Source: Rhododendron vialii (lineage: Eukaryota > Streptophyta > Magnoliopsida > Ericales > Ericaceae). From it: a stretch of DNA of 64,000 nucleotides. Shown here piece after piece: positions 45,501-54,912 of the stretch. The translations under genes and the position numbers were made by a program. Every line of letters begins with the position of its first letter. Position 1 is the stretch's first letter. Under the pieces are notes generated by a model, which was not told where the DNA came from, did not search any database, and was given only the letters and a program-made list of their open reading frames with translations. The stretch spans positions 25,237,501 to 25,301,500 of the forward strand of contig NC_080568.1 of NCBI RefSeq assembly GCF_030253575.1, given 5' to 3'.

Positions 45501-48500
45501 GCCTCAGAACTCTTGGAGTTAGTGACGGACTCTTCTAAAGTACCCTTGTTGCCCTCAGGTCTAGTGTCAAGCACACGCCCATTTCTTAGGGTCAGTACTG
45601 CCTTGGCTTGCTCATGGTAGGGATCATTCACTTGTGCATTCTCTACTTCATACTGACCCTTAGGATTGCCTATTGGTTGACTCGGTAACCTACCCTCCTC
45701 TCGTCGACTGAGTGCATTAGCTAGCTGCCCCATTTGGGCCTCTATCTTTGAAATTGATTGTGTATGAGAGTTGACAGTTTGTGTGTTCGCCTCAAGTTTA
45801 CGAGAAGTAGCCTCAAGCCCTTTGAGGGCTTGCAGCACCTTATCCTCAAAATCAGAGTTTCTTTGAGGTGAAGGAGTATTATGGTACTGATATGGCTGCA
45901 GTGATTGAGTTGGATGGTGGGCTGAAGGATTGGCAGAGTTGGTAAACATAGGCCTTTGGGGTGGAGCAGGAGAATTGCTCGGAGCTTGTTGTTTCCAAGA
46001 GAAATTTGGGTGATTTCTCCATCCCGGGTTGTATGTATTAGAATAAGGATCATTACCGGGTCTGGCAAACCCTTGAGCAGCATTAACATGCTCTTGAACA
46101 AACTCGGGGAATTGGGAAGCCATATGGCATTCACTCACGAAGTGAGTAGGACTCGAACAAATTGCACAAGCCTCCTGAAAATATGAAGGCTGAGAAGGTG
46201 GAGAAGGAAATTGACCAAGGGATAGAAGCTGGTCAAATTTTTTGTTCAAAGCAGCCACTTGGTTAGAGAAATCATTGGAGTGCCCAACCTCATAAATCCC
46301 TCTTTGCTGTTGGGAATTTGAGGCAACCATATTAACTCTTCTAGCGGCCGAGGCATGTTGTTGGGAATTATTACTCAAGTTATCAAATAACAACCATGCC
46401 TCGTCCGGGGTTTTAAGCATAAAAGTCCCACCACAAGAGGCATCAACCATTTGACGGTGCCGTTCAGACAACCCGTCATAAAAAATACGAACTAACTGCC
46501 ACTTAGGAACTTCATGGTGAGGGCACTTTCGAGTAAGCTGACTAAGCCTTTCCCATGTCTCATGAAATTGCTCGCCATCAACCTGAGAAAAACTCGTGAT
46601 AGCTTGCCTATATAGGATTGTCTTACCTATGGGAAAGTACTTTGTAAGGAACTCCTGCTGTAATTGGGCCCAAGTAGTAATAGACCCAGTTGCCAAGGAA
46701 TTAAGCCAATCTTTGGCTCTATCCTTAAGGGAAAAGGGAAAAAGTTTTAGCTTAAGGGCATCATCAGAAAAGTTTTGAATTTTTACTGTGGAGCTTTTCT
46801 CTACAAATTCATCAATATGCTTAAAAGGATCCTCATTGTCAAGCCCATGAAAAGATGGGAGCATCTGAAGAGTGTGAGACTTAATCTCATATTGAGCTGC
46901 TGTGATAGTGGGCAATAAGATGCAAGAAGGTGATGTGTATGCAGGGGGAGCAAAGTACTCCCTCAATTGCCTATCCTGGTTCTCTTGATTAGCGCGTAAC
47001 GCCATGATTGCAAGTGAGTCGCTAGGTCTATTGGGACGTTTAACTGCTCGAATAGCCTTAAGGGTCCGCTCTAATTCAGGGTCAATAGGGATTAAGTCTC
47101 GATGACAAGACCGACGCCCTTGCATATGAAATTAACACCACTCTAAGTGCAACAAGTATCGCTGCTAGCAAACTACTAAATGAAAAGTCACACTAATTAA
47201 AACTAATGCAATGTGAAAATATTAAACTAATGTAGACTTAGTATGAAACTAGTAGCATTAAACTAATTGTGCATTAACAGTGCATAAGTCTACGGTGAGT
47301 AACTATGCAATAATGAATAGTCCTAAACTAACACATGCAATAAAAGTATTAAATTACTTAAAAGCTACAGTAACTCTAATACAGTAACTAAAACTCACGG
47401 ATTATTGGAGTCTCTTGTAAGGGCCCAATGGCGATACCGAGCTCTTCAAATCTCCTTGGAGTAAGATGAAACTCTTGACGTGAAAATCAGTAATCTGCAC
47501 TAAAATAACTGAACGAGATAATTAAATGGAAGAGAAGAAGGAAAAAAAAAAAAAATTAACTAGGAATTAAAATAAGAACAAATCTTAAAAATCAAACAAC
47601 CGTGCTTTTGATCCCCGGCAACGGCGCCAAAATTTGGTAGGTCGTTTTTCACACCAAAAATAAATAATTAAAACTGAGCGAAAACCTCAATTCAAATAGA
47701 ATAGTGGTTTAAGTCCAGGTATCGTACCACGGAGATCAAGAGGCTAAGTTGTTGTATTTCTAAAATTAATTCCTAATTCAATTCAAGAAAGAGTGATTGG
47801 ATTTTGATTAACTAAAATTATCTAAGTAATTAAAAGCAAGAGAGATGTTTGACTTCAAATATGGAAAAAGGTCTTAGGGTTTCGAATCCACCCTAACTTC
47901 GTAACCAAACGATTATGTTAATTTAAGAAACCGACTACCAAAACGACATTGATTCACTAAAAGCTACAAGCCCTAGTGATATCGCCAAGAAAATTGCATG
48001 TGATTGAAAACCGGACATAATCTATCTTCGGTTGGCACGAATCGTCTTCGATTTTATAACTAATTAATCTAGGCACGATTCGTCTTTTCTAGGCATAGAT
48101 TATTCTAATTCTCAATTTCATGCACAAAGAATATCGGTGTATAACTATGTATTTGCAATCACAGAAAACAAATACATAATACTAGATTGGAAGAATAATA
48201 GTGAATCATAAAAACAAGTCTCAATGTTATACAACCATCGTTTCGGCAATCGAAATCCAAAATCAACATAAAAACATAGTTACTTAGTTAGGGTTTCATC
48301 ACACCCTAAGAGAAGGGATTAGTTGCTCATGGAGAGAAGAGAATCGGAATATCTTGATTTAATCTCCAACATCGGCTCCTTACGCACGTCCTCGTCCAAA
48401 GCTTCTGTTCACGTTGAAACCCAATTCCCCGTTCTTCCCTAGCTGCTGCCGTAGTCAGTGTTGCATTCTTTATATAGTGTAAAACATGCAAATAATTACA

Positions 48501-51500
48501 CAAAGCTCCATTGGGCTATATATGTTATAGAATTCAATAATTCAACTTTAAAGCACTTTGCACTTTAACCCCAGACTTCTCTTAACTTCTGCTTTTATCC
48601 AAAATCTTGGAAACCGAGCTCGAGCAACCTATAAACAGAAAAATGAACAAAATAATTATAAAATAACAAGAATAGATGACTAATAAATGTAGTTTGGAGG
48701 GCCAAAATATGTATATTTTGGCACTTATCAATAGGGCTGGTAGGAGTATTGCAAAGGCGAGAAATATATTCACAAACATTATTAGAGAGCACCCAAAGGA
48801 TGAGGTGGTCCAAAATTTTATCAATCGTTGCATAGAGGACAAAAAGAAATATCATTAACCCCCATATGAAACGTATCTTTGGTTTTAAGCTTGGCCCTAA
48901 TAGCTATCCATGAATAAAACCATGCCTAGGGATGGAAGCTTTTTTAGTCCATGGATAGGGCAGTTAGGAATATCGCGAAGGCGAGAAATATATACACAAA
49001 TGTTATTAGAGAGCACCCAAAGGATGAGGTGGTCCAAAATTTCATCAGTCGTTGCATAGAGGACAAAAAGAAATATCATTAACCCCCATATGAAACTTAT
49101 CTTTGGTTTTAAGCTTGGCCCTAATAGCTATCCATGAATAAAACTATGCCTAGGGATGGATATTCATGGAAAACCAAATTGGTTTCTTCCAAGTAACAAG
49201 GGGATGCTGAGCCCTCGGGGCATTGCACGGGGGTGAAACATGATACTTTGAGGGAGGTGAAACAGTCCAATGACTGGATCTGAGGCAGTAGGATTAGGTT
49301 GAAACGGAGGAACAGGAAGAGAAAGTAAAGGCCAGGTTAGCCAACTTCATGATAATTGTTGTGTTCTTGGAGCCACATTAGCCGCTACATGCATATATAG
49401 TTTGCATTTTGCACCATCTCATGTGATTAGTTACGTGGCACTGTGTAAAAAATGGCCAACTTTTAGAGTATTTATGAGTTTCTTTGGGTTGTTGTTTTGG
49501 TTACTGTAGGCTTGATCATATATTGTTAGAGACTACAGGATTGGCAAACCCTGCTCCGCTTGCATCTGTTCTCTGGTTGGATGATCAACTAGAATCGGAA
49601 GTCAAGCTTGATTCCATAATTACCGTGAGTATCACACTGTAAATTCAACTTGTTTTGTAGTCATTTGTATCCTGAAATTATGTGCGTTTGTTTTCTTGTT
49701 GCCCTTGTTGAATAGTTGCTTTGATCATTGCAGTATGCTCATGTATTACTGTAAATGTAAAGTGTTATAACATTATGTGAGGCACATGTAGTTCTGTAGA
49801 CTGCTTTAACCTAAATAGGACATGCTCATTGTCTACGATCTAAGGAATTGCTTCTTGAATAGGTTGCAGATGCAAAAAACCTCCGCTACCAGCTACAAAG
49901 GCATCAAGATTCGTCATCATTTCCAGAAGCATTTTCACAAATAGCATTTGCGGTAAGTATTCCTTATCCTCTTGATTTATTTGTGGAACGTGTCTATCCA
50001 CTTCGATCATTATCATGTTTCTGCCCTTGCTAAATTTTGTTATTTATAGGTTCACACATGACACTTGAGATACTCATAAGTTTCATTTCTTGTTGCAGGA
50101 TGTCGTAATTCTTAACAAGGTTGATCTGGTTTCTCCAGACGGTTCTGGAAGTGTCATAGATGAGCTGGAGGAGGAGATACATAATATTAATTCCCTTGCA
50201 AATATAATCCGATCTGTGCGGTGTCAAGTTGACTTGTCAAAAATACTGAACTGCGGGGCTTATGATGCTTCTGTTAGTCATAAAGAATGCTTGTATTTCA
50301 CTTTTATGCGTCTTTCAATCTTTGAGTTCGTGGTAACAGTTACTAAGCTAATACTAACACAAGTCATTTTCCTCCTTTTCTGTTCTCTGTTCAGAAAGCC
50401 AACCATTTGGATGCTTTATTAGAAGAAAATAATTCTCTGACTACCAAAGACCTTCATGATAGTGCTGTGCGGACCTTATGCATTTGTGAGCCACGGCCTG
50501 TCAACCTGGTTAAGGTATCTATGAGCCATGGCAAGCTGTAGCGAATTGTACATGTGTAGTTCTCTTTTATTGGGTGGTTTTGAAGAAACCTCATCCTTGA
50601 TTGCTAACCTCCGCCCACTAGGCGAAGGATAATATGTCAATAATTCCAAACAAGTTCGGATATCAATACATATCTCACGGATATTAATATACTTTCACAG
50701 ATATCAATACACTTTTCTCGGATATCAATGCAGTATTTTCCTTGTGACAAATGTAAAACATATGTAATACAAAATATCACCTCTGCTATTGCTAAATGGA
50801 GTAACAGAGGAAGATATAAGAAACGCTTTTAACATTTCATGTTGAATGTCTGGATATGTTATACTGTAAGCTTCAAGTTTATTTATTGTGGATAGCATGC
50901 AATACTGTTTTCACCTCTACTATTGCTAAATGGTAGTACCAGAGAGAGAGAGATGGATATACAGGTAGCTTTCCCCCATTCTCTTCCTATTTTCGTTTCA
51001 AATTACCATTTCTATCCTCATTAACCGAGCAAGTCAAACAGAAGAACGGAATCCACGCGAGTTACATCTAGAGAAGGATTTGGTTTGTACAATAGTGTTA
51101 TTGTTGTTTGATTGTTTGAGGCACAATGGTCCCTTTGGGCCTAGGAGCAAGCACGCGCCTCACCAGAGTGAGCCACAAGTTATAAAAATACTGAGTAATT
51201 TATTTTAGGCAAATATCCAAAGTAAGATTATATCTTTGAAATTCCAAAGATCACCAAAGATAATATTCCAAATGTTCAAATCAGTAAGTAGTACCAAAAA
51301 CATGGCATCCAAAAAAGAAGACCATAAAAATTAGGAAACAGACAGACTTGTGGAAAAAATAAAGCACAAGAAGAAGATGTTGTTTAGTGTTTTTCCAATG
51401 TCTAATCTCGTGAATCAATGGTTTTGAGATGAGATATTGAGAAGAAAAAAAAATGAGGCGCACGCCTCGTGTGCCTCAAGCCTCAGTTTAGCTTCATGAA

Positions 51501-51699
51501 CTGTGCCTCCCCTCAAGGTGTTCGAGGCGTTGAGGCTCGCCTGATATTCAGTGTTTTAGAAGGCACGCACCCCGTGCACCCTTTTCAGAACACTGAATAC
51601 TGCTAGTTTTATGCTTTTTTTTCCCTTCACTCTTTGCTCCCAAATACCTCTTGTACTTCTTTTCCCTGAATAGTGCTCATGTGGCTGCAAAGCTTTTTT

Positions 51700-51740
<41 letters not shown>

Positions 51741-52241
51741 GGTCAGGTTGTGGCTCGAAGAGATTCTTTGGGATAAGAAATATAACATGGAAGTTTACCG
51801 CTGCAAAGGAGTTCTAAATATTTTAGATTCGGATCAACTTCATACTTTACAGGTAACGATTGGTATTAAATGCCATTAATTGCTTTACGAAGGGTAATAC
51901 AGATACTTATATTTCTACAAATCAGCTTTGGTTGAAGATTTTATCTTTCCGATTGTTGTGTTGTCCATTTGCTACAATCCCTTGTTCTTTTGCTCTCTGC
52001 TAGATTACTGATGGGCTTTATGATGATTGTGTTGTGTGTAGTAGAATTCTGTTGTCCTTTTTCGGGTCTCGTGGCCTTGTAGGTTGTAGGTCTTTGTGTG
52101 TTGTTAGGTGCTGGTCCCTTGTTTTTGCTTTTTTGTGTCTTGGTGTTTCCAGTTTCCGCTGTGAAGGGCAAGAGAACTGATCTGTGTTCATGCTGGTGTC
52201 TGTTACTGGGTGTTTCTACTCTGGCTTGTTTGCTCTAATGA

Positions 52242-52295
<54 letters not shown>

Positions 52296-53244
52296 GAAAA
52301 CCGGGAAGGGCTTCATCCGAGCAGTTTTTGTTATGTTTTTATCAAACGGTTCAAATAAAAACTGCTCAAATCAAGCCCTTCCTGGTCATTTTTTTTGCCG
52401 ATTTCTCACAGGTATCCTTAAAATCACGCTTTGAACACATTGAGCGGCTCGGATCATTAAAATTCGATCGGAAAATGGGAGAAATGGGAAGGTCCTTATT
52501 TTAGTTAAAATAAGGACCTCCCCATTTGAAAATAATTGATATATATATATATACACACACAGTCAGTCTCCTGTAAGTACCACCTCATTTTAATAAAATG
52601 CGGACCTTCTTTTCCCGATTGAATTTCGATGATCCGAGCCGCTCAATGTGTTCAGAACGTGATTTTAAGGGTACCCGCGAGAAATCAACAAAAAAAATGA
52701 CCGGGAAGGGCTTCATCGAAGCAGTTTTTGTTTGTTTTTTATCGAACGGTTCAAACAAAAACTGCTCGAATGAAGCCCTTCCCGATCATTTTTTTTGCCG
52801 ATTTCTCGCGAGTACCCTTAAAATCACGTTCTGAACACATTGAGCGGCTCGGATCATCGAAATTCGATCAGAAAATGGGAGAAATGAGGAGGTCCGCATT
52901 TTAACTAAAATAAGGACTCCCTCATTTGAGACTGACTATATATATATATAGTTCATACTAGGATTCCACCCAAACTTTGTCAGTTGCCTATTCTGTTGTG
53001 ATGCATTTGCCTTATTACTGTTTCTAGTTTGTTGGATTGTCATCTTATTTTTTGGAGTTCCTTTGTCTTATGGAGGACCCAATTGGGTTTGCACAAGATG
53101 GTCGTGAATAATTTAAGCATGTGATGTTTGGCAGGCTGTGCGAGAGATATATGAGATCACTCCTACGCGTAAATGGAGAGACGAAGACAATCAAACGAAC
53201 AAGATAGTTTTTATAGGCAAAGATCTAATCACACATATATCATG

Positions 53245-53283
<39 letters not shown>

Positions 53284-53429
53284 GTATACATACATGTATG
53301 TACGTTTTTATATTTGTATATATTGACATCTTGATCATCTTCGTTGTCTTATTCCCATTTGCAGGTCAATCTCTAAATGAAGAGATTCTTCTTGATTCCT
53401 TCAGAACCTGCATTGCAGGAGCTTGTTGA
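36565..53429 (+). CDS. CobW/ZNG1-like GTP-binding metallochaperone, nine exons
   Basis: Member of the G3E GTPase (CobW/COG0523) family, whose characterised relatives hand metal, often zinc, to client proteins. Exons: 36565-36729, 37185-37402, 49510-49624, 49863-49952, 50099-50272, 50395-50514, 51742-51852, 53135-53216, 53365-53429. They join in frame to 380 codons (379 aa). Visible motifs are the P-loop GYLGAGKST (residues 47-55), the metal-binding GCVCC (Cys106, 108, 109), [10 protein letters not shown], the guanine-specificity motif NKVD (202-205), and a CobW C-terminal domain from [11 protein letters not shown] to the end. Closest from memory is Arabidopsis At1g26520. The start is the first ATG in the frame, after a stop-rich leader. 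Intron 2 (12.1 kb) carries an LTR retrotransposon. Intron 8 appears to use a GC donor (ATAG|GCAAAG). The intron 6 acceptor is a (CT)n tract. No disabling change in the coding exons. Confidence 0.88.
36840..37097. mobile_element. AGCTCG-rich element, copy 3, in CobW-like intron 1
   Basis: Contains ttgggctcggctcgttag, gagccaagctcgagctcg and the terminal 'cggcttgtttgcaggcttgcagccct'. It fills over half of the 455-bp intron 1. Confidence 0.5.
37403..38429. other. CobW-like intron 2, part left of the retrotransposon
   Basis: No exon. An imperfect direct repeat of about 105 bp (from aatagaaaaaggggatctct at 38187 and again at 38291) lies before the insertion. The minus-strand reading around 37930-38290 ends in aataaagctctc-like sequence and may be the 3' end of a decayed non-LTR element. 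Confidence 0.4.
38451..38455. repeat. Target-site duplication, left copy (ATAGG)
   Basis: Five bases ATAGG directly before the left LTR are repeated directly after the right LTR at 48731-48735. Confidence 0.9.
38456..39551 (-). repeat. 3' LTR of the Ty3/Gypsy element
   Basis: 1,096 bp, TG...CA ends on the plus strand as written, identical to the LTR at 47635-48730. Confidence 0.95.
39552..39564 (-). promoter_or_regulatory. Polypurine tract of the Ty3/Gypsy element
   Basis: Minus strand reads aagttggggggtg directly next to the 3' LTR, the expected place and composition for priming plus-strand DNA synthesis. Confidence 0.75.
39565..41548 (-). other. Non-coding 3' region of the Ty3/Gypsy element
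   Basis: About 2 kb between the pol stop codon and the polypurine tract. Only frames under 90 codons occur, and none looks like an envelope-type or additional RNase H domain. Athila-like elements often carry an extra ORF here; this copy does not show one. Confidence 0.6.
41549..47125 (-). CDS. Gag-Pol polyprotein of the Ty3/Gypsy retrotransposon (1,858 aa)
   Basis: One uninterrupted frame encodes the whole polyprotein needed to copy and insert the element. Domains in order: gag core about 100-260; CX2CX4HX4C zinc knuckle at 320-333; aspartic protease with DLGAS at 678-682 (Asp678); reverse transcriptase about 975-1165 with FMDDF at 1129-1133; RNase H about 1275-1395 starting CDASDYAVG; integrase with an H/C zinc motif about 1487-1528 and catalytic D1557, D1616 and E1652. 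The C-terminus has a WDGPF motif but no chromodomain. No frameshift separates gag from pol, as is common in plant Gypsy elements, so processing would rely on the protease. Transcription would start in the right-hand LTR and run antisense to the host gene. Confidence 0.95.
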   Translation of the reverse strand: MQGRRSCHRDLIPIDPELERTLKAIRAVKRPNRPSDSLAIMALRANQENQDRQLREYFAPPAYTSPSCILLPTITAAQYEIKSHTLQMLPSFHGLDNEDPFKHIDEFVEKSSTVKIQNFSDDALKLKLFPFSLKDRAKDWLNSLATGSITTWAQLQQEFLTKYFPIGKTILYRQAITSFSQVDGEQFHETWERLSQLTRKCPHHEVPKWQLVRIFYDGLSERHRQMVDASCGGTFMLKTPDEAWLLFDNLSNNSQQHASAARRVNMVASNSQQQRGIYEVGHSNDFSNQVAALNKKFDQLLSLGQFPSPPSQPSYFQEACAICSSPTHFVSECHMASQFPEFVQEHVNAAQGFARPGNDPYSNTYNPGWRNHPNFSWKQQAPSNSPAPPQRPMFTNSANPSAHHPTQSLQPYQYHNTPSPQRNSDFEDKVLQALKGLEATSRKLEANTQTVNSHTQSISKIEAQMGQLANALSRREEGRLPSQPIGNPKGQYEVENAQVNDPYHEQAKAVLTLRNGRVLDTRPEGNKGTLEESVTNSKSSEATIDQSPLREDPFSPPQSSPTPASYVPKAPFPTRLDSLSPLGKKGATIENMMEVFKQVTINLPLLDAIQQIPSYAKFLKDLCTQKRKTRTHVSKKVLLTEQVSSIIQHNTPPKLKDPGAPVISCVIGNHSIERALLDLGASVNLLPYSVYEQFGLGELKPTSVTLQLADRSIKVPRGIIEDVLVKVENFYFPADFIVLDTEPVHNLRKQTPIILGRPFLATANASIHCRTGAMDVSFGNQTLRLNVFNASEQPHQEEDCFAVDMIDNLVEEALPYILNEDPLEACLAHFGFNKFDIDRSIEEVNALLDASPLLDFPPWKAAVEPLPNLSSTPALPSIECPPKLELKPLPSTLKYVFLGPKDTLPVIIASDLTDDQQSQLLRVLGEHKGAIGWSVADLKGIDPSVCMHRIYCEDNAKPTREMQRRLNPNMKEVVMKEVVKLLDAGIIYPISDSKWVSPTQVVPKKSGITVVENEKGELVPTRTTTGWRVCIDYRKLNSMTRKDHFPLPFIDQILERLAGKSYYCFLDGYSGYNQVPVYPEDQEKTTFTCPFGTFAYRRMPFGLCNAPATFQRCMMAIFSDMVEDFLEVFMDDFSVFGTSFECCLQNLSKVLQRCKETNLVLSWEKSHFMVQEGIVLGHIVSKRGIEVDKAKVDLISRLPPPTSVKQIRSFLGHAGFYRRFIKDFSKISRPLCELLAKDTPFIFDEACLQAFEKLRALLSSAPIMQSPDWNLPFEIMCDASDYAVGAVLGQRVDKVPHVIYYASKTLADAQLNYTTTEKELLAVVFALNKFRSYLLGSKVLVYSDHAALRYLLSKKDTKPRLIRWILLLQEFDYEIRDKKGSENSVADHLSRILVETLSDPLPFKDSFPDEQLFVVSQVNPPWYADIVNYLAIGKIPSHWSKHDNDRFFAQVKFYFWEDPELFKYCPDQIIRRCVPKSEFHSILNFCHTLECGGHFSGKRTAAKVLQSGFYWPTLFKDAHEFCRNCLRCQQTGNMSRRDMMPLTSILIVEIFDVWGIDFMGPFPSSFGFEYILVAVDYVSKWVEAVATRTNDHKVVVEFLQSNIFSRFGFPRAIISDEGTHFINRHFAALVRKYSITHKVTTPYHPQTSGQVEVSNREVKSILEKTVRPDRKDWSLRLDDALWAYRTAYKTPIGMSPYRMVYRMVFGKACHLPVELEHRAFWAIKRLNFDMDAAGSTRKLQLNELDEIRNDAYESSKIYKARTKAFHDKHINRKSFEPNQKVWLFNSKLRLFPGKLRSRWDGPFIVVQVFPHSAVEVRNPRNGKVFKVNGQRLKPYVDGISDGEVVESIDLFDPRYLDF
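47126..47609 (-). other. Untranslated leader of the Ty3/Gypsy element
   Basis: Lies between the primer-binding site and the gag start. It contains no long frame and should hold packaging signals, which I cannot identify by eye. Confidence 0.5.
47610..47629 (-). promoter_or_regulatory. Primer-binding site for tRNA-Asp
   Basis: The plus strand reads gatccccggcaacggcgcca. This equals the 3' end of plant tRNA-Asp(GUC) plus CCA as I remember it, so the element's strand is a perfect 20-base complement. It is separated from the 5' LTR by five bases. Confidence 0.85.
47635..48730 (-). repeat. 5' LTR of the Ty3/Gypsy element
   Basis: 1,096 bp, identical to 38456-39551. On the minus strand it contains a TATA-like sequence (tatataaag, about 48468-48476), the likely core promoter. 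Confidence 0.95.
48468..48476 (-). promoter_or_regulatory. TATA-like box in the 5' LTR
   Basis: Minus strand reads tatataaag within the LTR, about 260 bp into the element. It is the best core-promoter candidate for the gag-pol transcript. The same motif occurs in the 3' LTR and could drive outward transcription into the host intron, antisense to the host gene. Confidence 0.5.
48736..49159. repeat. 224-bp tandem duplication split by the retrotransposon
   Basis: Unit 2 is 48936-49159 and starts aagcttttttagtccatgg. Unit 1 is 38432-38455 joined to 48736-48935 once the element is removed. The units differ at scattered sites. The retrotransposon therefore landed inside the first unit of an existing duplication in CobW-like intron 2. 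Confidence 0.85.
51704..51739. repeat. (CT)n microsatellite forming the acceptor of CobW-like intron 6
   Basis: CT repeats run straight into the acceptor AG at 51740-51741 before exon 7 (GTCAGGTTGTGG). The repeat is the polypyrimidine tract. Confidence 0.85.
51900..52300 (+). mobile_element. Possible LINE 3' tail ending in (TA)n, CobW-like intron 7
   Basis: The T- and G-rich stretch ending 'ttgctctaatgaattaatatatata', followed by a TA run at about 52247-52290, resembles the 3' UTR and simple-repeat tail of plant L1 LINEs. No coding sequence remains. Motif-based guess. Confidence 0.3.
52300..52545. mobile_element. Half fold-back element, CobW-like intron 7
   Basis: Has ccgggaagggcttcatccga, a small inner hairpin (actgctcaaatcaagccctt), ttgagcggctcggatcatt and aaataaggacctccccattt. 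It matches the right half of the element at 52560-52945. The left arm is missing. Confidence 0.65.
52560..52945. mobile_element. Palindromic fold-back element (complete), CobW-like intron 7
   Basis: Nearly perfect inverted halves. Left: gatgatccgagccgctcaat, gattttaagggtacccgcga, gaccgggaagggcttcatcg, gcagtttttgtttg. Right: caaacaaaaactgc, gaagcccttcccgatc, tcgcgagtacccttaaaatc, attgagcggctcggatcatc. The centre is near 52747. It shares the gag-cggctc-gatcat core with the other fold-back elements in the window. Confidence 0.85.
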
Positions 53430-53544
53430 TTTTTCATTTTTGGCAATCTACAACCTAGTGTTGCAACCCTAGCTAAACCTTTGTAATTGCATTAATGTTG
53501 ACTCACTGCGCTAGTTAACTCTCAGTTGGAGGCCTCTTCAGCTT

Positions 53545-54018
53545 GAGCATGGTCTAGTTTGGGCTTCCCGTCACAGGAAAGGCAAAAGCTTCAGAGATGT
53601 TGTTTACAAGCTCTCCCTAGATGCTGCAATATATTTCATTTGGAGGGAGACAAATGTAAGGATCTTCAGAGTCTAGCAAGAGATGAGGACTACTTGGAAA
53701 TCACCATCCTAGGAGATGTTAAGAGTCAAGCTTAGCTCATGGACCGTTCTCAAATTCAATGCTGCAAGTAGGAAGCTTTGTGACGACTGGCTTCTATCGT
53801 CTCGAGTGTTCAGGTTGAATAACTGATGTAGTTTGCTAGTACTTGTCTAGTCTTGAAACATGCTCACTGTTTTTTGTGTTTTTCTGTTCTTTTCTAAGGG
53901 GGATGGCTTTTGGGTCTTTCCCTTTTGGGCTTCTTTCTTGTGTTGTCGAGTCTGGGGTACACCCCGGTGTTGCTGTAGCTTCTTGCTCTTTTAGTTGAAT
54001 GAATTGATTTACCAAAAA
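53545..54018 (+). pseudogene. 5'-truncated L1-type LINE remnant
   Basis: One frame reads RDVVYKLSLDAAIYFIWRET followed by NVRIFR. This is the zinc-binding-domain pattern found after the reverse transcriptase of plant LINEs (YxLW--R-N-R-F). A stop follows almost at once. The piece ends in a T/G-rich 3' UTR and a short A-run (ttgatttaccaaaaaaaatc). It lies just downstream of the CobW-like stop and may share its transcript. No functional protein. Confidence 0.55.
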
Positions 54019-54912
54019 AAATCTATCAATTGGGCATCTCACTTCTCTTGGTAGTAACCTACTCCCAAAATGTGCTGCTTAAATTTTACATAATCAAATT
54101 GGTGCTATGCAACTCACTTCACTCTTGCGCGTTTAACATCTTTCATTCGCATTTCTTTTTTGTCGCGGTCAAATGTGAATATCCAAATTTTTTTCCAGCA
54201 GTCGCTGTCCCTATCAATGTACACTTTAAGAACCTGAACATGGAATTAGAATTGCATCCATTTTTCAACTAACAAAGCATACATTAGAAATTGATCAAAC
54301 AGTCATTACTGCAAAGAGAGGGCCATGGAAATCAGTCATTACAATCCTTCTCTCCCAACTCCAAACAAAAATTTCATAAATTCAATTTCAGGTAGAACCA
54401 TTCTACCATTCCACCGCTGCTCTATTCTGATTCATGACTGCAAATGTCATAGAGCAAGCACCTATTTGCATGTCATTATGCCAAATAAAGTCCCATTTTC
54501 ACTTTACAAACAGATTCTTTATAAGATCAGCAAATTCTGTCGTTCACTACAGAGCAAAGCTCGTGATTATGCAAAGTGATATATAAGCCTGCTCCCTGTT
54601 CCACCTCAAGCATAAATATCCCAGATCCATCAAGGTTCCACTGTTTTGAAGCCAACCCGACAAAAGCATTCCCTTGACTCCCATTGTTACTGTAAACGAT
54701 GTTGTTCCCTACAACCGTTCTAAAACCAAACCTGTACCCGCAGATGCGATGTCTGCTGCCATAAAATACTTGAGTGAAGCCTTTTCCACACAAACTGACT
54801 ACGTGACTTGTCTCTAAAAACAGATATGCAAGGGCAATGTTGAACGTCATTGATTTCAAGTTTGATCCTACAAAATTTGCTCAAACAAGACCCACAATAA
54901 TGCAGTTGGAAG
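54019..54912. other. Spacer between CobW-like and PPR genes; likely PPR 3' UTR at its right end
   Basis: No separate gene recognised. The 110-codon minus-strand frame at 54527-54859 lies just downstream of the PPR stop codon and has no known motif, so it is probably untranslated. Confidence 0.35.

Larger units (their letters stand above)
38456..48730 (-). mobile_element. Complete Ty3/Gypsy LTR retrotransposon, 10,275 bp, antisense in the CobW-like intron 2
   Basis: Order in its own sense (right to left): 5' LTR 48730-47635, primer-binding site 47629-47610, leader, gag-pol 47125-41549, about 2.0 kb without long frames, polypurine tract 39564-39552, 3' LTR 39551-38456. Both LTRs are 1,096 bp, begin TG and end CA, and are identical by line-by-line reading. 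A 5-bp ATAGG duplication flanks it. The order RT-RNase H-integrase places it in Ty3/Gypsy. The tRNA-Asp primer site, the DLG protease motif, the lack of a chromodomain motif and the long non-coding 3' region suggest an Athila-like non-chromovirus lineage (inference). It appears to be a very recent insertion with all cis sites present. Activity cannot be judged from sequence alone. Confidence 0.95.

Noticed and set aside
47610..47629. Match to tRNA-Asp considered as a tRNA gene
   Set aside because: Only the 3' 20 bases are present, directly beside the LTR, which is the retrotransposon primer-binding site.
52247..52290. (TA)n tract as a possible origin or regulatory site
   Set aside because: A plain intronic microsatellite next to transposon debris. 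Nothing else supports a function.
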